64,000 nt of DNA from Candidatus Protochlamydia phocaeensis (GCF_001545115.1 NZ_FCNU01000007.1:248001-312000), one strand, 5' to 3'; shown: positions 26,300 to 35,330, counted from the first letter of the stretch. Notes: a model not told the origin generated them from the letters alone. Made by a program: numbers and translations.

Positions 26300-27187
26300 A
26301 TGTTTATAAGAAAATTATTTTTTATTTCTTTAAGTCTCTTTATCTTTTTAGGAATAGGCGAATTCTCCTTGCAAGCCGCTAATTTACACGTCGTGTTAGT
26401 AGGAGATTCTTTAAATGCAAGCGATCGAAACGGCTTTGAAGCCAGCATGGATTTATGGCGGCGAGAAGTGAAAAGGATTGCGGCTTATACGGGACTAGAG
26501 CTGCATGGAGTCATTTTTGAGAGCTTCCGTTGCCGATTGGACGAGGTTGTCCAGCACATTGAAGCGCTTTCTATCCAAGCGGACGACGTCGTCATTCTTT
26601 ATTTTGCCATTCATGGCTCAAGGCCTTCTGATAAGGACTCCCCTTGGCCCCACTTACGCTTTTCTCTCGATCAACAGGCTATTGATTTTAATTATTTCAA
26701 TGAAGTCATTAAGAGCAAAGGCCCTCGCCTCTTGCTGTCCATTGCCGATTCCTGTAATGAAATTGATGATCAGTATGGAGATCGGGAAAAAATCTTTGAG
26801 AAGATCCTTGAAATTGAAGAATTAGAAGATCAAGTGGCCATTATTAAAAATTCGGATTCTTATACGTCCTTAATGGCTAACCATACCCCTTCAGAGATTG
26901 TGCAAGCTTATCAGCATTTATTCTTAAATCACTCCGGAACCATTATTGCTTCCGGTTCCATTCCTGGACAGCCTGCCGTCAAGCATCTCATCACAGGCGG
27001 GGTATATACGGTGAATTTTTTGGAATCTTTAAAGTACTATACAAGCCAGCCTGGGAAAGACAGGAACTGGGAGAGTATTTTGGAGCGCGCGGCTGGCGAA
27101 ACGCGCGTAACCTTAAAAAGAATTTTTGATCCAAACTTTACCTTTTATTCTCAATATGAATTGAATGTTTCCAATAAGGGGATCTAA
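26300..27187 (+). CDS. Secreted caspase-fold (peptidase C14-like) protein
   Basis: Probable cysteine protease of the caspase/metacaspase clan. Residues 1-26 are a clear signal peptide (MFIRKLFFISLSLFIFLGIG then EFSLQA). The mature part reads as a p20-like domain: NLHVVLVGDS, then strand DVVILYFAIHGSRPS with the expected catalytic His105, and LLLSIADSCNEIDD with the catalytic Cys152, spaced 47 residues as in the family. A later segment, GTIIASGSIPGQPA, matches the substrate-pocket strand. Export puts it in the periplasm or outside the cell. AT-rich promoter DNA precedes it, and ogt converges on it. Family call is good; activity and target are unknown. Confidence 0.8.
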   Translation: MFIRKLFFISLSLFIFLGIGEFSLQAANLHVVLVGDSLNASDRNGFEASMDLWRREVKRIAAYTGLELHGVIFESFRCRLDEVVQHIEALSIQADDVVILYFAIHGSRPSDKDSPWPHLRFSLDQQAIDFNYFNEVIKSKGPRLLLSIADSCNEIDDQYGDREKIFEKILEIEELEDQVAIIKNSDSYTSLMANHTPSEIVQAYQHLFLNHSGTIIASGSIPGQPAVKHLITGGVYTVNFLESLKYYTSQPGKDRNWESILERAAGETRVTLKRIFDPNFTFYSQYELNVSNKGI

Positions 27188-27199
27188 CGGATTGAGAAG

Positions 27200-27703
27200 C
27201 TAAGAGATGCCTTCAAAATCAAGCAGGCATCTTTTAAGCTTTAATCCCTCCCCGGCTGAATAGCCTCTTAATTGCTGTTGGGAATCCAATACACGATGGC
27301 ACGGAATGATCAGCGGAAAAGGGTTGCGCCTGCATGCGCTGCCGATGGCCCGCGCCGCTTGAGGGTGGGAAATAATCTGAGCGACTTGTCCATAAGAGAG
27401 CGTCGTTCCAAAGGGAATAGCTCGAATTGCTTCCAATGCCCTATAGGTAAAAACCGGCATTTTCGCCATATCCAGTGGAATAGCCACATCCGGCTGCTTT
27501 CCCCTTCCATACTGGCTCAGCCAGGCTTCAATGCGCTCTTCCAGTCTTTTATTGGATTGATTCCCCCAAACTCGCCATGTCATTCCTTGTTTTCCAAGAG
27601 ATAACGCGATCGATGTAATGGATCCTTCTCCTACATGAAAGTCTATGTCAATAGGTGGCCCAAAGGACCATTTGTTTTCAATTAACATCTCTTCATTTGA
27701 CAT
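27200..27703 (-). CDS. ogt: Methylated-DNA--protein-cysteine methyltransferase
   Basis: Removes O6-alkyl groups from guanine by irreversible transfer to its own cysteine. The 167-residue protein has the active-site motif IPCHRV, the recognition-helix region GQVAQIISHPQAARAIGSACRRNP, and the start-of-domain pattern YRALEAIRAIPFGTTLSYG. The ATG has a strong site (AAAGGGGG). No AraC-like Ada N-terminus, so this is the Ogt/MGMT form. C. trachomatis has an Ada-like gene (CT477) close to pheT, also in this window's wider neighbourhood. Confidence 0.93.
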   Translation of the reverse strand: MSNEEMLIENKWSFGPPIDIDFHVGEGSITSIALSLGKQGMTWRVWGNQSNKRLEERIEAWLSQYGRGKQPDVAIPLDMAKMPVFTYRALEAIRAIPFGTTLSYGQVAQIISHPQAARAIGSACRRNPFPLIIPCHRVLDSQQQLRGYSAGEGLKLKRCLLDFEGIS

Positions 27704-27898
27704 AATGCGCCCCCTTTGTTGAAATGGGCATTAATCCATTTTATAGGATTTAAGCGATACTTAGAGGATTTCTTAAAACCCGGACCATTGTCTATGCGCT
27801 AGGGCATTAGCAATTTAGGAATAGGTCCTAGAATGGATTTGCTGTTTTTTATTCATAGAGAATAGCATTTTAGAATAAAAAAAGTACAGGGTCCCTCA

Positions 27899-28504
27899 AT
27901 GAGCTTAATCTTTAAAGAAAGATTACAATTGCAAGCTGATAGGCAAGAAATGATTAATTTTTTTCGTGACTACTTTTGGAAAAAAGGCAAGCCTTATGGG
28001 CGAGGACTAGCCGAACCCGGTAATGGAATAGCTTACAAGGTTGTGACGGATGCCTATGGTAAGCGCTATTCAATTGAGAAATATCAAAATGGGAAGTTTG
28101 ACAATGTCATTTATGATTCGCTCTTCCTAGATTTCCGCCATTTAACTCCGGTTGATCAAATGGCTTGGCGAAAAGAGGTGCTTTTTGAAGACGAGAAAAT
28201 TGTCAAGTGCCTGTTGCGCAATCAAGAAGACCGCGCTATTCTCCTCGAAACGCATTGCTTTGATAATCAGCGTTGCCGCTCTTGTCAACTTAGTTCGATC
28301 CATGGCTTGCCGCTTTCTATGCATCGCATGTATTATCAAGCTCTGCATGACCCTTTTGACGGAGTTGTTCTCTATGATTTAGAAAACCGGCCCGTCATGC
28401 TTAAAACCTACCAAACAGATCTTCAGACGGGAGAATTCAGTTTGCTTCTTTCGGAAGAATGGGATATGCAAGACCTTCCTTTACTTCTTAAAAAGGTCCT
28501 ATAA
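27899..28504 (+). CDS. Unrecognised 201-residue protein coupled to a ferredoxin
   Basis: No family recognised. A soluble protein with mixed alpha/beta pattern and a short cysteine motif (CFDNQRCRSCQL, around residues 120-131). Four bases after its stop the 2Fe-2S ferredoxin gene begins, so the two are surely co-transcribed and may be translationally coupled. A redox partner or maturation role is a guess from this arrangement. Repeated acidic and aromatic stretches (DVIYDSLFLDF-like, SLLLSEEWDMQDLPLLL) suggest a folded domain, not a random ORF. Confidence 0.65.
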   Translation: MSLIFKERLQLQADRQEMINFFRDYFWKKGKPYGRGLAEPGNGIAYKVVTDAYGKRYSIEKYQNGKFDNVIYDSLFLDFRHLTPVDQMAWRKEVLFEDEKIVKCLLRNQEDRAILLETHCFDNQRCRSCQLSSIHGLPLSMHRMYYQALHDPFDGVVLYDLENRPVMLKTYQTDLQTGEFSLLLSEEWDMQDLPLLLKKVL

Positions 28505-28507
28505 GCC

Positions 28508-28786
28508 ATGGCAACGATTACGTGTATAAAGCAAAAAAAAGTCTATCAAGTCCGTTCAGGCCTTGAGCTGCTCCGCGCGTATCAGATCAATCCGCAGCTT
28601 CCCTTTCGCTTTGGCTGCTGCCAAGGGCAATGCGGCACCTGCGCCATTCGCATTACAGAGGGCAAATGCCATCTATCCCGGAAAACAAAACAAGAAGAGC
28701 AGACGCTTCGCTCCAAAGGACTGGATTCGGATTATCGGCTAGCTTGTCAATGCAGCATTGAAGGCAATATTAGCATTGATATCTGA
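28508..28786 (+). CDS. 2Fe-2S plant-type ferredoxin
   Basis: Small electron carrier, 92 residues. The cluster ligands are visible in FGCCQGQCGTCAIRI (the CxxxxCxxC part) with the fourth cysteine in YRLACQC. The fold order (beta-grasp start ITCIKQKKVYQV, ligand loop, C-terminal cysteine) is that of vertebrate/plant-type ferredoxins rather than the Isc Fdx. Directly follows the 201-residue gene, pointing to a shared role. Confidence 0.9.
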   Translation: MATITCIKQKKVYQVRSGLELLRAYQINPQLPFRFGCCQGQCGTCAIRITEGKCHLSRKTKQEEQTLRSKGLDSDYRLACQCSIEGNISIDI

Positions 28787-28803
28787 CGGGCCGGGGCATG
28801 TCC

Positions 28804-29787
28804 CTATTTTTTAGGTGCCCCCTCTTCCTGATGAATTAATCCCTTGGTCCATAATATTCGATTATCTCTCGTCGGCTCCCAAACTAATAAGACGGCTAAC
28901 GCACCATATAAGGGCAAATAATCCATCAGCTCCGCCCAGCTTGTAATGGTTAGGGAAGCATTGAGGGCAAGCAAAGCCAAAATAATAGTCAGTCGAAAGA
29001 AAATGCCAAAAGCAATCAATAGGCCTACTAAGACCTCAAAGCTCCCCGCAAACAAAACGAAAATTTCATTAGGTAGATTGATAAAGTTAAGAAAACGATG
29101 CGCTTCTATTAGAGAAAGAGCAAAAGGTATATTGGCCAGCTTCTGTGTAAATCCAAAAACAATAAAATTTAATCCAATGCTTATCCTTAAGAAAAAGAGC
29201 GCATACTTCATATAAGTGGGAGTTGGCTCTAAAACAGGAAATAACAGACGATCAATTGCATAAGGTCCTCGGCCTGCAAGATAAAAGAAGCATGCAAAGC
29301 CAAAATATTGAATCCCTTCAAGCATAGGCTTTAAACCGATTAAGTCGAATCCCAATAACCAAATACAAGCCAATAGGCTAGCTCCAAAGCGCGCCAAGCC
29401 CCCATAAAACAGCGATAAAGCAATTCCGATCTCTGCTAATCCAATCCAATTAGACCAAGGCTCTTGAAGAAGATTGTTAAAAGCAAGCAATCGCCCATTG
29501 ATACCATTGAACAGCAAAGCCAATCCAACATGCGTACCTAAAATGGCAGGTACCAAGGCATAAAATTCCTTTAAAGTTTTGGACGAAGCGCCTAAAGCTT
29601 TGGGCCCAGGAATAAGAGGACGCTGGCCTCCTTTATTCCAAATAAACCAAATAAATGCCGTTAATCCCAAAGTCGCTACTAAAAAGAAAATTGGCAGTGG
29701 TTGAAAAAATAAATCCCAACGCAAGGCTTCACTCTCGCTCAACGCTTCGCTCTTGCTAAGGAAAGAAATAAATAAAAGAGACATCAC
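28804..29787 (-). CDS. DoxX-like integral membrane protein
   Basis: 327 residues with about eight hydrophobic helices. The second half looks like a DoxX/SURF4-type four-helix unit (LRISIGLNFIVFGFTQKLAN, FAGSFEVLVGLLIAFGIF, RLTIILALLALNASL). The first residues carry an odd small repeat (SEALSESEALRWD). Translation may start at GTG 29787 or at the next ATG; GGAGG upstream suits GTG better. Function unknown; DoxX relatives link to quinone or thiol redox. It converges on the ferredoxin gene. Confidence 0.65.
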   Translation of the reverse strand: MMSLLFISFLSKSEALSESEALRWDLFFQPLPIFFLVATLGLTAFIWFIWNKGGQRPLIPGPKALGASSKTLKEFYALVPAILGTHVGLALLFNGINGRLLAFNNLLQEPWSNWIGLAEIGIALSLFYGGLARFGASLLACIWLLGFDLIGLKPMLEGIQYFGFACFFYLAGRGPYAIDRLLFPVLEPTPTYMKYALFFLRISIGLNFIVFGFTQKLANIPFALSLIEAHRFLNFINLPNEIFVLFAGSFEVLVGLLIAFGIFFRLTIILALLALNASLTITSWAELMDYLPLYGALAVLLVWEPTRDNRILWTKGLIHQEEGAPKK

Positions 29788-29868
29788 TAGCTATCCCTCC
29801 TAAGGGAAAAGAAATCGAGTTCAAGCCATTAGAAGAATTTTTAACAGACTCTACATTCATAATCCACA
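29786..29868. repeat. Family-1 element, rearranged copy
   Basis: CCTAAGGGAAAAGAAATCGAG with TTCAAGCCATTAGAAGAATTT matches the right arm; shortly after, CATTCATAATCCACATTTGCG resembles a left arm. The element overlaps the start of the DoxX-like gene's upstream region. Confidence 0.45.
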
Positions 29869-30205
29869 TTTGCGATTTTTTGCCTGGAGAAAGACCTCTC
29901 AAACATAGGCTATTATCCGCTTTACCCTTCCTTATCCACTCTCTTAAAGACATTCGTTGCATTCAAAATTGCGCACTGACCTCAAAATATAAAGAAAATT
30001 CTTTATTTAAAATAAAATCTTTTTTCTGGCAATTCTATAATCAATCAAGCATTTATTTTTTAAATACTTATTAACAAAATATCCAAATTGGAATAAACAT
30101 GTATTACAATTCTATTTTACGCTATTATATCACGAAGATTGGATTGAAATTAATATTCAATTATCAGCCTAGATCTTAAATACATTCTTACAAAAATAAT
30201 TTTAA
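29869..30205. other. AT-rich spacer before the F-box-like ORF
   Basis: Very AT-rich DNA with no credible gene. The 64-codon ORF at 29880-30074 is low-complexity and lacks a ribosome site. Confidence 0.4.
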
Positions 30206-31435
30206 CTAAAAGTAAATAACCTGAACACTTGTCTTGATTTACAAACTTTTATTCATTTTTATGAAGATCCCACTCTTTATATTCTTAATCATTTAGATGC
30301 AGCTGATTTAAAGCAGCTGAGTTTAACGCATTCCCAGCTGAATCAAGCTGTCCAACGCTTTCTAAACCTCTATCATATTGTTGAACTTGATAAAGCGGCA
30401 AATCAATTGATTACCATTACAGATCGTTTAGCCTATGGAGAGCTAATTGAAAAAATAAGAGAAGTTATGCCAAAGGAAAAAAAGCAGCAGATCGAAGAAT
30501 TGTTTGTTGGCGTTCAAACATTCCCTGCGCTTTTTCGATTGATTAATCAGTATGAATCTCATGCCAGGAAGACGAGAAGCGTAGCTCTCACCAAGTTCAC
30601 CAATTCCTCTAGATGGAAAAAATTCAGGCAGCTCTCCCCCTCACTTTCGACTGTGAAGGCACTTTGTACAATTTTAACGTCCATGCCTCAGCGAGATCTG
30701 ATCTCCTACGAAGTTTATCCTAATCATTTAATGAAGCTGATCGTTAAAAAAATTCTTTCGGCACCTGTTGGCGCAAAGTCGCTAATTGAATTGACTAGCT
30801 TATGCTATCAAAAGCTTGGCCATCAGGTATTCGAGGAAGCCTTAGAAGATCACTTTTCAGCTAACTTCTCTAGAGATTTGAGTACTCCCTTTAGTCATCC
30901 GGCCACAACTTTTGCAAGCTTATTTCAAGAAAGTCTGACTCATATGCCTTTATCTGACCGAGAGAGGTATCTGCATATGGTTGTGGAAAGAACGCTTGAA
31001 CGATCGCATTCTATCATCACATTAAAGCTAAACGCTCAGGATTTTTTGGGGTCAAAAAAATGGGCTACGCATCTTTCTCCGAATATGCAAGCGAACCTTG
31101 CCTGCATTCATCCCCTGTTTGCAAAAGCCATCAGCCGCTATCTCGTTTCTTATTCCAATACTTTTATCAACATCAAAAGCCTTGTTATTAGAGGCAATAA
31201 GCAGATTTCCTCTAGCCAATTGATGCCTATTTTGCGCCATTTGTCAACGGATTGCCAGATTAGGCATATTGAGATTGAAGAAACTAAAGCAGGCTTTACT
31301 AAAAAAGACATTCCTGAAATAGCCGAATTTTTCTCTTCCCATCCATCCATTCAATTATCGGCTCCTTTTAAAGGAGAGGCAAAACAGAAGCTCTTCCTAA
31401 AAGGCATTTCAAAGAAGCAACTAAGAGAGGAGTAA
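30206..31435 (+). CDS. F-box-like ORF without a normal start codon (possible pseudogene)
   Basis: The frame is open from 30206 to the stop at 31435 (about 409 codons), yet no ATG, GTG or TTG occurs until TTG 30407. The part before 30407 encodes a convincing F-box-like segment (FYEDPTLYILNHLDAADLKQ then LSLTHSQLNQAVQRF), so the true N-terminus must lie upstream of 30407. Either an unusual start (CTG at 30221, ATT) or a lost start/frameshift explains this. The remainder is helical, and near the C-terminus SLVIRGNKQISSSQLMPIL is LRR-like. F-box proteins in amoeba symbionts recruit host ubiquitin ligases; that role is inference. Confidence 0.6.
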   Translation, partial: LKVNNLNTCLDLQTFIHFYEDPTLYILNHLDAADLKQLSLTHSQLNQAVQRFLNLYHIVELDKAANQLITITDRLAYGELIEKIREVMPKEKKQQIEELFVGVQTFPALFRLINQYESHARKTRSVALTKFTNSSRWKKFRQLSPSLSTVKALCTILTSMPQRDLISYEVYPNHLMKLIVKKILSAPVGAKSLIELTSLCYQKLGHQVFEEALEDHFSANFSRDLSTPFSHPATTFASLFQESLTHMPLSDRERYLHMVVERTLERSHSIITLKLNAQDFLGSKKWATHLSPNMQANLACIHPLFAKAISRYLVSYSNTFINIKSLVIRGNKQISSSQLMPILRHLSTDCQIRHIEIEETKAGFTKKDIPEIAEFFSSHPSIQLSAPFKGEAKQKLFLKGISKKQLREE

Positions 31436-31489
31436 CCACAGGGTAATGTCGAAAAGAAAGAAAGTGTAAGAAAGCTTTTGCCCGGATTG

Positions 31490-31525
31490 AGGGCTCTTGC
31501 AATCTTTTGAGATTGCAAGAGCCCT
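31490..31525 (+). terminator. Perfect 15-bp hairpin after the F-box-like ORF
   Basis: AGGGCTCTTGCAATC pairs perfectly with GATTGCAAGAGCCCT around a 6-base loop. No T-run follows, so it may act as a transcript-end stabiliser or rho-independent-like stop. Confidence 0.6.
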
Positions 31526-31540
31526 AAGAACCTGAGTTTG

Positions 31541-31651
31541 GAATGTATTTAAACCCGCTAATGACCTAGATTCGCATTCTTTTTCCCGCTCTTTCCTATC
31601 GCCTTCTAGGGAAAAAAATAACCTCAAATATCGATTATTATGGGTTTAATC
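31541..31651. repeat. Family-1 palindromic element, full copy (inverted orientation)
   Basis: Ends GAATGTATTTAAACCC and GGGTTTAATC; inner arms GCTAATGACCTAGATTCGCA and AACCTCAAATATCGATTATT flank a CTAGGG centre. It is the reverse orientation of the copy at 48027-48136. Confidence 0.72.
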
Positions 31652-31670
31652 TTCTTCTCTCTAACAGGAT

Positions 31671-32630
31671 TTATTGATTGCTTAAAGCGTCAAAGGTTGC
31701 CTTATTGACTTTGCGATCTTGGAAAAACCAATCTGTTTGAGTCGTGTTGCCTATGTAAGAATAGCAAGGTCCATGCCTTTTTCCTTGCACCCATGTCACT
31801 TCTTGTACAAGCGTTTGGCCATTATCACGATAGCGTCGCTCCATTCCTTGCCGGCGGCCTTTGACATAAGAAATATCAGCGCATTTTTCACCGTTCTCAA
31901 AAACAACCGTATTGCCGTGCTGGCAGTTATTTGTCCATTCTTCAACTGTCGCTGGCTCTCCGCCTAAATAATAGGTGCGGCGCTGGCCTTCAATCACATT
32001 ATTGGCATAAGGCGTCATGGTCGCTGGGGCGCCGTTGGGATGGTAAGTCGTGCGCAAGACCATCTTTCCATTACGGATTTCATCAACCGATTGAAGCTGC
32101 CCATAGGCATCGCGTCGAGTCCTTAAGCCATTTTGATCTTCTACCCGAGACTCCTCGAGATTAGAAGGATTATAATATTCTCCACGCACTAGATAGCTAT
32201 TTTCATACTCCTCTTTGCACTGAGGCGCTCCCCCCTCGTACCAAACGACTAAGGTTTGCTTCCCCGGAGCTTCATAAATGATCTGCTGCTGAGGCATTCC
32301 ATTGGGATAGTAAAACCATTCCTGCGTCAAGGTCCCTTGTTCATACATTTGCTTATGCTGAGTGACATCTCGATGGGGAAAAGAATAGGTTGTTTCACCA
32401 TGCAGAATTCCCGCCTCATAGGTTTTTGAGACGACAACACCGTCGCGTCTAGTCGACACAACTTGACCATGTTGGCCGCGGTCTTCCCATTCATCGGGCG
32501 GCAAAGGCACTCCATAGCGATGGGTATAAGTTTCGCAAACAATCTCTTCTCGTTCAGGGCAGCGGGATTGGCAAGCTGTGGCAGCCATCAGTAAAAATGC
32601 TAAAGCGTAAGGAAAATGACGGGCTTTCAT
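31671..32630 (-). CDS. MORN/YwqK-like repeat lipoprotein
   Basis: 319 residues. I chose ATG 32630 because CCGGAG precedes it and the protein then opens with a lipoprotein signal (MKARHFPYALAFLLMAATAC, lipidated Cys20). The body is a string of about 20-25-residue units with the pattern Y-x-N/D-G ... G/E (YYPNGMPQQQIIYE, YHPNGAPATMTPYA, RYRDNGQTLVQEV), the MORN-like repeat of the YwqK family. Probably anchored in the outer membrane facing the periplasm. It lies downstream of pheT on the same strand; C. trachomatis also has an uncharacterised gene (CT476) next to pheT (CT475), which may be the counterpart. Function unknown. Confidence 0.78.
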   Translation of the reverse strand: MKARHFPYALAFLLMAATACQSRCPEREEIVCETYTHRYGVPLPPDEWEDRGQHGQVVSTRRDGVVVSKTYEAGILHGETTYSFPHRDVTQHKQMYEQGTLTQEWFYYPNGMPQQQIIYEAPGKQTLVVWYEGGAPQCKEEYENSYLVRGEYYNPSNLEESRVEDQNGLRTRRDAYGQLQSVDEIRNGKMVLRTTYHPNGAPATMTPYANNVIEGQRRTYYLGGEPATVEEWTNNCQHGNTVVFENGEKCADISYVKGRRQGMERRYRDNGQTLVQEVTWVQGKRHGPCYSYIGNTTQTDWFFQDRKVNKATFDALSNQ

Positions 32631-32774
32631 ATATACTCCGGATTGAATCATGCCATTTAGAATGGTTACTTTAGAGCGCAGTTGATTTTTCACTCATTCT
32701 AGCCGACTAGCTATAAGATAAATCTTCTGCAATTTTATTATTGAATAGGAACATTAGGCACTTCTAACTCTTTC

Positions 32775-32934
32775 TTAAAGGGTTTCTTAAACTCATAATT
32801 GCCTATATTTGAGATTGTTTTCCCTAGGAAGCGATAGGAGATAGCGGGCAATAGTGAGTGAATATTGCCTGCTATCTCCTATCGCTTCCTAGGGAAAAGA
32901 ACGCGAATCTAGGTCATTTAATACACCCTCTTAG
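32775..32934. repeat. Family-1 element with a 32-bp central hairpin
   Basis: The outer arms match the family (TTCTTAAACTCATAATTGCC, AGAACGCGAATCTAGGTCAT). The centre has grown into a long hairpin: CCCTAGGAAGCGATAGGAG with its following bases mirrors 32859-32893 with one mismatch around GTGAGTGAA. Its right end covers the pheT stop codon, so the element probably supplies the 3' end of the pheT message. Confidence 0.8.
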
Positions 32935-35330
32935 CTTTTCAGGGCTTCCCCAAGTCTATTTACCACTTCAGCCAGCAAGCGTTGATGCTCTGCCTCTACA
33001 ACATCTTGGGCAATCGTCTTAGAAGGATCGCGATAGGTAAAACGCAAGGTCATGTTCTGATAGCCTGGGCTGAGCTTATCGCTGCGATAAATATCAAGGA
33101 GAGACACTCTTTCTAAAAGCTGCGATTGCTGGCTTTTAATCGCGTCAAGGATGACATCAAAAGAAACCTTATCTGTAATTGTAAAAGTCCAATCCCGTTC
33201 CGATCCAGGATAAATCGCCAATGGCTCTGTCTTCTCCCGGCGCTTGGCCATTTGCATGAGATCATGCAAATTAAATTCCCCAAATAAAATACGCTGCGAG
33301 ACGTCTAAGCGCCGCTGAATGGCCGGATGAATTTCTCCTATAGATCCGATTTCCAAAGAATTGACAAAAACGGATGCCTGTCGGCCCGAGTGGAAAGTCT
33401 CAATGCCTAAATTTTTAAAAACCGGCTGCGGAATGCCCAATTCATTAAAGATATTTTCTACAATGCCTTTCAAATCATAGAAGTCATAATCATGCGACTT
33501 AATATCCCAATGATGCGGACTGGATTTGCCTGTTAAGATAATTCCTGCAACTGATTGCTCTTTATATTGATTGCCATCTTTAAAGTGAATTCTACCAATT
33601 TCAAATCCGCCAATATGGTGGTTTTGATGATCGATATTATATTTGACAACTTGCAATAGGCCAGGTAAAAGGGACGTGCGCAGAATAGATTGTTCGATGG
33701 ATGTGGGATTCACCACACTGACAACCGATTCTGGAGGCATAGAATAATCTTGCACGATATTAATTAAGGAAGGCCCGATCAAATCGCAAGTGAGAAATTC
33801 TTGCAGCCCTTCGGCAATCAAACGCGCTTGTACTTCCTTTTCAAATACGTAAATAGGGGCCGGCGGAAGGGATGAAGAATGATAAGCTCCTCCTTGTCTA
33901 GGAATATTGTCATAGCCATATAAGCGGGCGACTTCTTCCACTAGATCAATTTCTTCTTTCAAATCCACTCGGTAGGTCGGCACGCGAACGGCACAGCGGT
34001 CTTGTCCATCCCAATGGGTGCCAAAGCCCAGCCTTTTAAAAATATCCTCCACTTCACCGCGGCTAAGAAACGTTCCGAGCATTCGATTGATGCGGGCTAG
34101 TCGGCAATGAATAACAGCTTCCGGAAAATCTTTTGCCTTTATATCGATCTCGCCAGCTTGAATATGCCCGCCAGCCAGCTCTCGGATCAACATAGCAGCT
34201 CGATTCAAAGACGTGGTTAACTGATTGGGATCCGTTCCTCTTTCAAAGCGCTTGGAGGCGTCCGTCTGCAAGCCGAGCTGTTTGCTTGTCTTGCGAATGC
34301 TGACAGGATCAAAATAGGCCGATTCCAGAGCAATATGGTGCGTTTGTTCACTCACTTCACTATTCATGCCTCCCATTACCCCAGCAATGGCAATTGGCTT
34401 CTTGGCATCGCAAATCATCAAATGCGAAGATTGCAGAGCACGCACCTTTCCATCCAAAGTTTCAAATGCCTCGCCTTCTTGAGCTTTTTTGATGAGTAAA
34501 CGTTGGCCTTCTATTTGGTCATAGTCAAACGCATGCAACGGATGCCCCATTTCCAATAGAACATAATTGGTCACATCCACAACATTATTGACGCTGCGAA
34601 TTCCGCACTTTTCCAATCTTTGTTTGAGCCAATCAGGAGAAGGCCCCACCTTGACATCTTTAATGACGCAGCAGGTATAGCGCGGACACGCATCCTTATC
34701 CACAACTTCTACTTGGACGCTTTCTTCGACGGATTGCGCAGCTTCTTTCAGGGAAATAGCAGGATAGCGCAAGGCCGATCCTATAGCTGCTGCAAGCTCG
34801 CGAGCGACTCCAATGACGCTTGCGCAATGCCCTAAATTAGGCGTCAGGGAAATTTCAAAAATAGTGTCCGCATAAATATCGCTTAAAGACATTCCTTCCG
34901 GCAACTCCTCCGGCAATTCCATGATTCCATCCTGCTCATCGGATAGGCCTAATTCCGCCCCTGAGCAGAGCATGCCGCTGGATTCGACGCCTCGAATTTT
35001 GGTCTTCTTTATCTTGAATTCCTTTCCCTCGTCTTGCAAGGTCGCTCCAAGTAAAGCAAACGCCGTCTTTAAACCCTTGCGGCAATTGGGCGCTCCGCAA
35101 ACGACCTGATAAGTTTGGCTGCCATCAGTTACAGTTGCTACAGTTAGCTTATCTGCATTGGGATGCTTTTCCGCTTCCAAAACGCGACCGACAACTATAC
35201 CTGAAAAGGAAGCTCCTATTGTTTCATAGCCATCCACTTCTAATCCAGCCATCGTTAAGATTTTAGCTATCTCGCCGGGTGAAAGGGTTAAATCAATGTA
35301 CTCTTTAAGCCAAGATAAAGGAATCCGCAT
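32931..35330 (-). CDS. pheT: Phenylalanyl-tRNA synthetase beta subunit
   Basis: Forms the alpha2-beta2 PheRS that charges tRNA-Phe. From the ATG at 35330 the 799-residue protein reads MRIPLSWLKEYIDL, the family start; the alternative TTG 12 bases upstream adds nothing conserved. Domains in order: tRNA-binding OB (about 40-150, VVCGAPNCRKG), B3/B4 editing module, B5 (IARINRMLGTFLSRGEVEDI-type region), the catalytic-like core, and the C-terminal ferredoxin-fold anticodon-binding domain (YPGSERDWTFTI ... LRFTYRDPSKT). No pheS is in the window, as in Chlamydia, where the two are separate. Confidence 0.97.
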   Translation of the reverse strand: MRIPLSWLKEYIDLTLSPGEIAKILTMAGLEVDGYETIGASFSGIVVGRVLEAEKHPNADKLTVATVTDGSQTYQVVCGAPNCRKGLKTAFALLGATLQDEGKEFKIKKTKIRGVESSGMLCSGAELGLSDEQDGIMELPEELPEGMSLSDIYADTIFEISLTPNLGHCASVIGVARELAAAIGSALRYPAISLKEAAQSVEESVQVEVVDKDACPRYTCCVIKDVKVGPSPDWLKQRLEKCGIRSVNNVVDVTNYVLLEMGHPLHAFDYDQIEGQRLLIKKAQEGEAFETLDGKVRALQSSHLMICDAKKPIAIAGVMGGMNSEVSEQTHHIALESAYFDPVSIRKTSKQLGLQTDASKRFERGTDPNQLTTSLNRAAMLIRELAGGHIQAGEIDIKAKDFPEAVIHCRLARINRMLGTFLSRGEVEDIFKRLGFGTHWDGQDRCAVRVPTYRVDLKEEIDLVEEVARLYGYDNIPRQGGAYHSSSLPPAPIYVFEKEVQARLIAEGLQEFLTCDLIGPSLINIVQDYSMPPESVVSVVNPTSIEQSILRTSLLPGLLQVVKYNIDHQNHHIGGFEIGRIHFKDGNQYKEQSVAGIILTGKSSPHHWDIKSHDYDFYDLKGIVENIFNELGIPQPVFKNLGIETFHSGRQASVFVNSLEIGSIGEIHPAIQRRLDVSQRILFGEFNLHDLMQMAKRREKTEPLAIYPGSERDWTFTITDKVSFDVILDAIKSQQSQLLERVSLLDIYRSDKLSPGYQNMTLRFTYRDPSKTIAQDVVEAEHQRLLAEVVNRLGEALKS

